This document shows positions 1 through 5,292 of a stretch of DNA of 6,850 bases, piece by piece; position 1 is the first letter of the stretch; every line of letters begins with the position of its first letter. The notes beneath the pieces are model-generated. The model saw only the letters and a list, made by a program, of their open reading frames with translations, did not search any database and had not been told where the DNA came from. The translations under genes and the position numbers were made by a program. The DNA comes from CAYJOG01 sp964371695 [NCBI: uncultured bacterium] (GTDB lineage Bacteria; CAYJOG01): positions 1 to 6,850 of the forward strand of contig CAYJOG010000156.1 of NCBI GenBank assembly GCA_964371695.1, in the 5' to 3' direction.

Positions 1-1336
1 GATCCAGACGGCTCTGGGCCTCTTGCTGACTGGTCTGGGTGGCCTGCACCTGCTCCTTTAACTGATCAATATGGCCGGTGAGTTGCGCCAGATTCAGACC
101 CCGCCAGCGCACGTTTTCATTCAGCGTGGCCAGGCGCTCTTTCAGCCGGGTCAGGGTGTCCAGGGCATCCAGCATTTCTTTCTGTTTTTCGCCGGACTGC
201 GCCGCCATGTCGCCATAGGCCGCCTGCACCCGGCGTGCTCTTTCCTGCGTGGCTTCAAACGATTCCTCTGCGGCGGTCTGTCGGGTCTTGAGCGCGGCGG
301 CCCGGTCGGCCAGGGTGTCCAGTTCCCGGTTGATGTCCTCCAGACGGGTGTTGATCTGCCCCAGGCTCGTCTCGGCGCGCTGCTGCTCTTTGCTCAGGGT
401 GCGGGTGATTTCGCCGTGGTGTTTCAGGCGGTTCTGCCACTGGGCGCGGTCGGCCTCCAGACGGGTTTTTTCCTGCGCCAAAGCGTGAAGTGATTTCTCG
501 GCCTCGCTGAACTTGAGCTGCATCTGCTCCAGAGAAAGCTCCACCGTGTTCTGCTGCGCCCCTGTGCTGACGCTGGTTTCTTCCAGCTCTTTCAGCAGCG
601 TGCCCATCTGCCCCAGCTCGCCCCGCACCTTTTTGAGGTCGGCGGCGAAAATGGCCTTTTCCACCTCGCCGATGCGCAGGTTCAGCGCCTGGGCGCGCTC
701 GGCTTTTTCGGCTTCTTCCTCCAATGTGGGCAGGCGGGTTTCCAACTCACTCACAATGTCGCCCAGGCGAAACAGATTGACCTGTGTGTTGTCCAGGCGG
801 GCCTCGGCCTTGCGTTTCTGGTTTTTGAAACGGTTGATGCCGGCGGCTTCTTCAAAAATGGCGCGGCGCTCCTCTGGCTTGCTGCTGAGCACCGAGGCCA
901 CCTGCCCCTGGCCAATGATGGAATAGGCCCCCTTGCCCAGGCCGGTGTCCATGAGCATGTTCTGGATATCGCCCAGGCGGCAGGTGGTCTTGTTGAGGTT
1001 GAACTCGCTCTCGCCGCTGCGGTGATAACGGCGGCGAATCGCCACCTCGGAATAATCCAGGGCGAAGTGGCGGTCTTCGTTGTCCAGGGTCACCTGCACG
1101 TCGGCAAAACCCAGGGGGCGCGACTTGCGGCTGCCGCCGAAAATCACGTCTTCCATGCGGCTGGAGCGCAGGCTGCGGGCGCTTTGTTCACCCAGCACCC
1201 AGCGGATGGCGTCGGCGATGTTGGACTTGCCGCTGCCGTTGGGGCCCACAATGGCGGTGATGCCCGGCTCGAACTGAAGCTCGGTCTTGGCGGCGAAGGT
1301 TTTGAAACCGTGGAGCTGAAGGGACTTGAGGTACAT
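1..1336 (-). CDS. smc: Chromosome segregation protein SMC, N-terminal part (runs off window)
   Basis: SMC is the ATPase of the bacterial condensin, which extrudes DNA loops and helps separate newly replicated chromosomes on the nucleoid with ScpA and ScpB. The frame is open from the ATG at 1336 to the window edge, giving 445 residues with no stop; family members are about 1,150-1,200 aa, so the hinge, second coiled-coil arm and C-terminal head (Walker B, signature motif) lie outside. Visible landmarks: N-terminus MYLKSLQLHGFKTFA, Walker A GPNGSGKS at residues 31-38, the ADAIRWVLGEQSARSLR block with the likely arginine finger R57, YHRSGESEF, and the Q-loop region GQGQV at 142-146, followed by EEAAGI at 162-167. 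From about residue 170 to the edge the chain is rich in E, K, Q, R, A and L with heptad character, the first coiled-coil arm. The conserved N-terminus fixes the start. It follows the permease gene after 92 bp but appears to have its own promoter. Identity is seen directly in the motifs. Confidence 0.97.
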   Translation of the reverse strand, partial: MYLKSLQLHGFKTFAAKTELQFEPGITAIVGPNGSGKSNIADAIRWVLGEQSARSLRSSRMEDVIFGGSRKSRPLGFADVQVTLDNEDRHFALDYSEVAIRRRYHRSGESEFNLNKTTCRLGDIQNMLMDTGLGKGAYSIIGQGQVASVLSSKPEERRAIFEEAAGINRFKNQKRKAEARLDNTQVNLFRLGDIVSELETRLPTLEEEAEKAERAQALNLRIGEVEKAIFAADLKKVRGELGQMGTLLKELEETSVSTGAQQNTVELSLEQMQLKFSEAEKSLHALAQEKTRLEADRAQWQNRLKHHGEITRTLSKEQQRAETSLGQINTRLEDINRELDTLADRAAALKTRQTAAEESFEATQERARRVQAAYGDMAAQSGEKQKEMLDALDTLTRLKERLATLNENVRWRGLNLAQLTGHIDQLKEQVQATQTSQQEAQSRLD

Positions 1337-1372
1337 GCCGGGGAGTGTAGCCGGGTTGCCCCCCAAAACCAA
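1337..1372 (-). promoter_or_regulatory. Putative leaderless promoter of smc
   Basis: Read on the minus strand, a -35-like TTGGTT (1372-1367) is followed by a 17-bp spacer, a -10-like TACACT (1349-1344, TANNNT), then 7 nt before the smc ATG. No GGAGG-like Shine-Dalgarno sequence precedes the ATG. A -10 box this close to the start puts transcription initiation at or next to the ATG, the usual layout of leaderless genes. The -35 matches the consensus TTGACA only in its first three bases. The same TANNNT-6/7 nt-ATG layout occurs at the two other promoters proposed here. This is inferred from position and sequence, not from a measured start site. Confidence 0.5.
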
Positions 1373-1396
1373 GTGATATTGGTATACCAATGGCAC
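1373..1396. promoter_or_regulatory. Palindromic operator-like site upstream of smc (GntR/FadR-type)
   Basis: A perfect 14-bp palindrome, ATTGGTATACCAAT (1378-1391), is extended by matching GTG and CAC arms (1373-1375 and 1394-1396) across 2-bp mismatches, giving 20 of 24 symmetric positions. It ends 5 bp upstream of the proposed smc -35 box. A further TTGGT half-site in the same orientation (1372-1368) overlaps that -35. The TTGGTATACCAA core resembles the published UxuR/ExuR binding consensus, and NanR recognises the related GGTATA; all are GntR-family, FadR-subfamily regulators. No such regulator is encoded in the window. Binding is inferred from the symmetry alone. Confidence 0.5.
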
Positions 1397-1406
1397 CAGA
1401 TATAGC

Positions 1407-1430
1407 GATTCGTCAAAAAATATACGAATC
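1407..1430. repeat. Inverted repeat overlapping the YejE-like permease stop codon
   Basis: GATTCGT (1407-1413) and ACGAATC (1424-1430) are perfect 7-bp complements separated by a 10-nt A/T-rich spacer. The right arm overlaps the TGA stop of the permease gene (1431-1429). In the minus-strand RNA this gives a modest stem with a U-run in the loop rather than after the stem, so it is not a canonical intrinsic terminator. It could weakly mark the operon end or be a second protein-binding dyad beside the palindrome 16 bp away. Confidence 0.4.
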
Positions 1431-2436
1431 ACGCCTTCCGCTGGGGCATTCGCCGCCTTACCCACTCCCCCATGGCATTAAAGGTCAGCAGCAGGAAAAA
1501 CAGCGTGAGGCCCGGATAAACCGCCAGCCACCAGCCATAGGGCAGGTTTTGTGTGGCCTGATCCAGCATTTCGCCCAGGTCGGGCGTGGGCGGGGGGGTG
1601 CCGAAACCCAGGTAACTGAGGCCGCTCAGGGCCAGGATGGTGTCCGCCAGATCAAAAGGCACCAGCACCAGCGTGGGGCGCACCGTGTTGGGCAGCAGGT
1701 GACGCCACAGCACCCGCCAGGGGCTGGCCCCCAGGGCCTTGGCGGCCTCCATATATGTAGTACGGCGCTCCTTCAGGGCTTCGGCCCGCACATAACGCTG
1801 ATAGGGAATCCAGCTGCTGATGAGAAACACGAACGCCAGCGTGCCAAAACCCGGTTTGTCCAGCAGGGCCAGCAGTGTGAGCAGCAGCAGGAACTTGGGG
1901 AACAGCATGATGATTTCCACCACCCGGCTCACCGCCATGTCAAACCAGCCGCCGAAATATCCCATGGCCGCCCCCACCAACACGCCGATGGCCCAGGAAA
2001 TCCCCACCACCAGCGCCGAAAACACCACCCCCAGACGCACGGCGTAAACCATGCGGGCCGCGAGGTCGCGCCCCAGGCCGTCGGTGCCCAGCCAGCGGCC
2101 GTTCATGCCCGGCGGTGTGGGGGGCGGCTCGGCCAGTTCCTGGGGAATGTCGTTGGGGTGGCGCGCCAGCGGCGGCCACCAGAAACCGTTTTGCGCCCCC
2201 AACAGCGACAACACACCGGCCCGCCGCACGTTCACGTAGCCCTTCTTTTTGCGGGCGGATTTTTCCAGTTCAGGCCAGTCGCGCCGCTCCCACACACCGG
2301 AGGCCCACAGGGCCGGGGCATGCCACTGTCCATCCACACGGGCCAGCAGGGGTTTGTTGTTGGCGAACAGTTCCGGCCCCCGCCACAGCAGCAGGGCCAG
2401 AAAAAGTCCCAGCAACACCCAGGCGGCGCGTTTCAT
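1429..2436 (-). CDS. Peptide-type ABC importer permease, OppC/DppC/YejE family
   Basis: One of the two inner-membrane channel subunits of a family 5 (peptide/opine/nickel-type) ABC importer, 335 aa, usual length for the family. A first hydrophobic segment (about 5-18) is followed by a long outward segment to about residue 115, then the family block LGTDGLGRD (116-124) and about five more membrane helices near 134-158, 172-192, 197-212, 252-275 and 303-322. The cytoplasmic EAA loop that docks the ATPase is clear: EAAKALG (230-236) continuing to LLPN (247-250), then LGFGTPPPTPDLGEML (276-291). The N-terminal ELFANNKPLLARVDGQW closely resembles E. coli YejE, so a YejE-like assignment is favoured over DppC or OppC. 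Its ATG overlaps the preceding permease stop (ATGA) and has a GGAGG 4 nt upstream, so translation is probably coupled. No ATPase gene follows. Substrate is not determined; YejABEF imports microcin C-type peptides in E. coli. Confidence 0.93.
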   Translation of the reverse strand: MKRAAWVLLGLFLALLLWRGPELFANNKPLLARVDGQWHAPALWASGVWERRDWPELEKSARKKKGYVNVRRAGVLSLLGAQNGFWWPPLARHPNDIPQELAEPPPTPPGMNGRWLGTDGLGRDLAARMVYAVRLGVVFSALVVGISWAIGVLVGAAMGYFGGWFDMAVSRVVEIIMLFPKFLLLLTLLALLDKPGFGTLAFVFLISSWIPYQRYVRAEALKERRTTYMEAAKALGASPWRVLWRHLLPNTVRPTLVLVPFDLADTILALSGLSYLGFGTPPPTPDLGEMLDQATQNLPYGWWLAVYPGLTLFFLLLTFNAMGEWVRRRMPQRKA

Positions 2437-3455
2437 CCGCCCTCCAGGCTTTCAAAGTCGATGCGGGGGTCCACCACCACATACAACAGGTCGCTCATCA
2501 ACAAACCCGCCAGCACCAGAATGGCGGTGAAGGTGGTGCCCGCCATGATGACGGGGTAATCCCGCGCCTGAAGCGACTCAAACAGAAGCAGCCCCAGGCC
2601 GGGAATGGAGAAGATGCGCTCCACCAGCACGCTGGCGGCGAACAGGCCCGGCAGAAAACCGGCAAATAATGTCACCATGGGAATCAGCGCGTTGCGCAGG
2701 GCGTGTTTGATGACCACGGTGCGGCGGGGCAGGCCCTTGGCCCGCGCGGTGTTCACATAGTCCATGGCCATGGTGTCTTTGAGGCTGGTGGCGAGCTGGC
2801 GGGTGGCGAAGGCGAAGCCGCCGATGGTGTAGCAGGCCAGCGGCATCACCAGATGCCACAACAGGTCTTTGAACTTTGGCCAGTCCCAGCCCTGCTGCTG
2901 CTGGAACTCGTCACTCATCAGGCCAAACACGGGGAACACGTTCCAGAAATCCCCACCCCCCAGATACACAATGCCCAGAATGCCCAGCCAGAAACTGGGC
3001 ACGCAGTAAAACAGAAAATAGACCACCGTCATCAGCCGCACTTCCACCCCCTGCTCGCGCATGGCGCTGAGAATGCCGCTGGGAATGATGACCAGATAAA
3101 CCAGAAAGGTGCTGGTGAGGCCAAAGAGCAGGCTCACGGGCAGGGCCTCGGCCAGCTTGGCGGCCACGGGGCGGTGGTCCTGCAGGCTATCGCCCAGGTC
3201 CAGCGTCACCAGTCGGCGTATCCAGTTCACATATTGCACATGCAGGGGTTTGTCCAGACCGTAGAGCTTTTTGGTTTGTTCGATGATTTCGCGGCTGGCG
3301 GTGTTCTCGGCGCTCATCTGGCCGCCGGGGCCGCTGCGCAGTTTCATCATCACCGGGTTGCCGGGGGCAAGCTGCAACATGCCAAAGGTGATGAGCGTGA
3401 CGCCGAACAGGGTGAAGATCAGCAGCAGCAGTCGTTTGAAGAGGTAACCGGCCAT
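2433..3455 (-). CDS. Peptide-type ABC importer permease, OppB/DppB/YejB family
   Basis: The other channel-forming subunit of the importer, 340 aa, normal for the family. The N-terminus MAGYLFKRLLLLIFTLFGVTLITFGML is the typical first helix (about 7-28), followed by the family's LAPGNP (29-34) and a periplasmic segment containing YGLDKPLHVQYVNWI (65-79) and LGDS (87-90). Further helices lie near 105-130, 141-165, 198-217, 253-277 and 303-327. The EAA-type cytoplasmic loop is YVNTARAKGLPRRTVVIKHA (233-252) continuing to NALIP (255-259); here the usual E-A-A is T-A-R, a tolerated variation in this subfamily. The C-terminus carries VDPRID (328-333). An in-frame TGA lies two codons upstream of the ATG (3461-3459), so this is the most upstream possible ATG start. 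There is no clear Shine-Dalgarno sequence. It follows the binding-protein gene after 152 bp containing a hairpin repeat and overlaps the next permease by 4 bp. Confidence 0.94.
   Translation of the reverse strand: MAGYLFKRLLLLIFTLFGVTLITFGMLQLAPGNPVMMKLRSGPGGQMSAENTASREIIEQTKKLYGLDKPLHVQYVNWIRRLVTLDLGDSLQDHRPVAAKLAEALPVSLLFGLTSTFLVYLVIIPSGILSAMREQGVEVRLMTVVYFLFYCVPSFWLGILGIVYLGGGDFWNVFPVFGLMSDEFQQQQGWDWPKFKDLLWHLVMPLACYTIGGFAFATRQLATSLKDTMAMDYVNTARAKGLPRRTVVIKHALRNALIPMVTLFAGFLPGLFAASVLVERIFSIPGLGLLLFESLQARDYPVIMAGTTFTAILVLAGLLMSDLLYVVVDPRIDFESLEGG
2437..2445 (-). promoter_or_regulatory. Shine-Dalgarno site of the YejE-like permease, inside the upstream gene
   Basis: GGAGG (2445-2441 on the minus strand) lies 4 nt before the ATG at 2436 and within the last codons of the upstream permease (LEGG-stop). 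It is the only good Shine-Dalgarno sequence ahead of any start in the window, and it belongs to the one gene that must be translated from inside a polycistronic message. Confidence 0.7.
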
Positions 3456-3520
3456 GGGTCAGAGAAGGAAACCAGACCTCATTGTTCCCGCACTCTCGCC
3501 GGGATTGGTGGATTGATTTT

Positions 3521-3597
3521 GAAAAAACCCCTCACCCGGCGCTACGCGCCACCCTCTCCCCATAAAGGGGAGAGGGGAATCCTCACCCTGTTTTTTC
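3521..3597. repeat. 77-bp intergenic hairpin repeat with terminal inverted repeats
   Basis: The gap between the binding-protein and permease genes (3456-3607) is mostly filled by a structured element. It is bounded by perfect 8-bp inverted repeats, GAAAAAAC (3521-3528) and GTTTTTTC (3590-3597). Inside are a 5-bp hairpin with a 3-nt loop (GGCGC-TAC-GCGCC, 3538-3550) and a perfect 10-bp hairpin with a 5-nt loop (CCCTCTCCCC 3552-3561, GGGGAGAGGG 3567-3576). A CCTCACCC string appears near both ends (3530-3537 and 3581-3588). Sequences of the form CCCTCACCC...CCCTCTCCC...GGGAGAGGG are familiar as dispersed intergenic repeats in many bacterial genomes. No coding capacity; a small non-autonomous mobile element is possible but not shown. 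Confidence 0.65.
3522..3577 (-). terminator. Possible attenuator or terminator after the binding-protein gene
   Basis: In the minus-strand RNA, CCCCUC (3577-3572) can pair with GAGGGG (3533-3528), which is followed at once by six U residues (3527-3522). The pairing encloses the small GGCGC/GCGCC hairpin. It competes with the stronger local 10-bp hairpin, which uses most of the same left arm. Partial termination here would make the binding protein more abundant than the permeases, a common arrangement for binding-protein-dependent importers. The function is inferred. Confidence 0.3.
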
Positions 3598-3607
3598 CAC
3601 TTGGGAC

Positions 3608-5263
3608 TCACAACTGTTTCTGCTTGGGAGTGAACCAATAGGAGGTGTCCAGACCCAGGGGAAACACGATGCGGTTTTCGTAGCGTTTCGACACACTCTC
3701 CAGGCTGGGGCGGGTAAAGAGAAAGGTATAGGGCTGCTCCTGCGCCACGATGGTGGCGAACTCACGATAAAGGGCGTCGCGTTTTTTCTTGTCCATGGTC
3801 ACGCGGGCGGTTTCCATGATCTGGTCGGCGCGGGCATTTTTGAAGCTCACGAAGTTGTCGCCCCCGGCAATCTGGCTGCTGTGCCATATCTGATAGGGGT
3901 CGCTCTCGATGCTGCCGCCCCAGCCCAGCATGGTGGCCTGGAACTCCTTTTTGGTGACCTTTTCGATGAACACGGTCCATTCCAGTTCGCGGATGTTCAG
4001 CGTGATGCCCGCCTTTTTCAGCTCGGCCTGATAAATCTGCATCAGCTTCATGCCGGTTTCGTTTTCGCTGGGCATGAGCAGGGTGAAGGCAAAGGGTTTG
4101 CCGTTCCAGTCCAGCAGGCCGTCCCTGTTGTTGTCCTTGATGCCCGCCTGGGCCAGCAGCGCCTTGGCCTTGGCCGGGTTGAAGGGGGGCGGCCCAAGGG
4201 TTTTGGGGGTGCGGGTGTCTTCTGGCCCAAAGGGGTTGGTGACGGGTTTGGCCAGACCAAAATACACGTCCCGCATGATTTTTTTGCGGTCCAGAAACAT
4301 GCCCATGGCGTTGCGCACGCGTTTGTCGGCGAAGGGCAGTTTGGCCGCCGGGCTGGCGTTCCAGGCGATGTAGCCATAACCGTTGCCATAGGTGGTGTAG
4401 TAGTTGTATTTCTGGAACTTCTGCGCAAAGGCTGCGGCCCTTGTGTCGCGCATGTACTGCTTGGGGTTCAGGCTCATGGTGTCCAGGCCGCCCCGTTTGT
4501 GTTCGGTCAGCGCCGCTGCGTCGTTCTGGATCACGCGAAACACCTTGCTGGTGAGGGCATAGCGGTTTTTGTAGCCGGGGGTTTTCCAGCCCCACCAACG
4601 GGGATTGGGTTTGTAACGCAGCTCGCTGGTGGTGAACTTCTCAAGCAGATAAGGCCCGGTGCCCACGGGTTTGTTGTTGCTGGGGTGTTTGTTGAAATCG
4701 CCGGTGGCGTAGCGGTGGGCGGGCAGGATTTCCATCAGCCCCACCATGATCAGGCTGCGGTAATAGGGCTTGGAAAACGTGAACACCACGGTGAAGGGGT
4801 CCGGCGCGGCGGTGGCCTTGAGCGACTCGAAATAATTGCGCAGGTGCGGCGCGTCCACCTTGGGGTCTTTCACCTTGTCAAAGGTGAACTTCACGTCTTT
4901 GCTGCTGAAGGGCTTGCCGTCGCTCCACACCACGCCCTTGCGCAGCTTCATGGTGATCTTCAGGCCTGAGGGGTCAATCACCCAGCTTTGCGCCAAGCGG
5001 CCCTGCCAGTTGTCGGTGAGGCTGGAAAGCTCCAGCAGGGTTTCAAATATCGGCTCGATGGCGGCGCTCTCATAAGTGGAGTGGCCCAGCATGGGGTTGA
5101 GCATGGCGGGCCGAGCGGTCATGTGGCTGATGAGGCGATCGCCCTTCACGGGGGCCTTGAGCGCCCATTTTTTGGGAGCGGCCTGGGCCGCAACCTGGGC
5201 CAGCAGGGCGACGGCGCACAGGGCCGCCAGGGGGGTGCGTGCGGGAAATCTTCTGGAAAACAT
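3608..5263 (-). CDS. Family 5 extracytoplasmic solute-binding protein of a peptide-type ABC importer
   Basis: Periplasmic binding protein, 551 aa, normal for SBP family 5 (OppA/DppA/YejA/NikA relatives), delivering the ligand to the two permeases encoded downstream. A Sec signal peptide is clear: basic MFSRRFPAR, hydrophobic core from about 12-25, and cleavage likely after AQA (26-28). C16 is not in a lipobox, so the protein is probably soluble in the periplasm. Family landmarks follow: LNPML, the LAQSWVIDPSGLKITMKLRKGVVWSDGKPFSSKDVKFTF block, PVGTGPYLLEKF, a DKRVRNAMGMFLDRKKIM segment, and the C-terminal PLGLDTSYWF. A DNNRDGLLDW stretch (377-386) looks like an EF-hand-type calcium loop. An in-frame TAA (5275-5273) upstream of the ATG confirms the start. 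It begins 29 bp after pyruvate kinase with a probable leaderless promoter. The ligand cannot be read from sequence; oligopeptides are the default expectation. Confidence 0.93.
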   Translation of the reverse strand: MFSRRFPARTPLAALCAVALLAQVAAQAAPKKWALKAPVKGDRLISHMTARPAMLNPMLGHSTYESAAIEPIFETLLELSSLTDNWQGRLAQSWVIDPSGLKITMKLRKGVVWSDGKPFSSKDVKFTFDKVKDPKVDAPHLRNYFESLKATAAPDPFTVVFTFSKPYYRSLIMVGLMEILPAHRYATGDFNKHPSNNKPVGTGPYLLEKFTTSELRYKPNPRWWGWKTPGYKNRYALTSKVFRVIQNDAAALTEHKRGGLDTMSLNPKQYMRDTRAAAFAQKFQKYNYYTTYGNGYGYIAWNASPAAKLPFADKRVRNAMGMFLDRKKIMRDVYFGLAKPVTNPFGPEDTRTPKTLGPPPFNPAKAKALLAQAGIKDNNRDGLLDWNGKPFAFTLLMPSENETGMKLMQIYQAELKKAGITLNIRELEWTVFIEKVTKKEFQATMLGWGGSIESDPYQIWHSSQIAGGDNFVSFKNARADQIMETARVTMDKKKRDALYREFATIVAQEQPYTFLFTRPSLESVSKRYENRIVFPLGLDTSYWFTPKQKQL

Positions 5264-5275
5264 GGGGGGAGTTTA
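5264..5275 (-). promoter_or_regulatory. Putative leaderless -10 element of the binding-protein gene
   Basis: TAAACT (5275-5270 on the minus strand) lies 6 nt (CCCCCC) before the ATG, in the same string that precedes the pyruvate kinase start. No Shine-Dalgarno sequence is present. The position expected for a -35 box overlaps the pyruvate kinase stop codon and reads GAATAA, a poor match, so the promoter may be weak or rely on another factor. It would allow expression independent of pyruvate kinase. Confidence 0.45.
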
Positions 5276-5292
5276 GCACCGGCCCCCTGCGG

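Noticed and set aside
71-926. Two plus-strand open frames of about 140 aa opposite smc
   Set aside because: Both are antisense to the SMC coiled-coil coding region and are Cys/Ser/Phe-rich shadows of the K/E/Q/A codons on the other strand.
1396-1428. TTGACG (1419-1414 on the minus strand) as a -35 box for smc
   Set aside because: It is a good -35 match, but no acceptable -10 lies 16-18 bp downstream, whereas TTGGTT and TACACT have an exact 17-bp spacing nearer the start.
1390-2559. 389-aa open frame on the plus strand
   Set aside because: It lies fully antisense to the two well-supported permeases, its translation is Q/H/P/G-rich without any domain, and it has no start signals. It is a GC-codon shadow.
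2703-3641. 312-aa open frame on the plus strand
   Set aside because: Antisense to the YejB-like permease and running through the intergenic repeat; low-complexity H/Q/G/A composition with no recognisable family.
3881-4969. 362-aa open frame on the plus strand
   Set aside because: Antisense to the binding-protein gene, whose family motifs are unmistakable; the plus-strand product resembles no protein I know.
5218-5218. C16 of the binding protein as a lipoprotein cysteine
   Set aside because: The preceding residues (AAL) do not form a lipobox, and the hydrophobic core continues past the cysteine to a normal AQA cleavage site.
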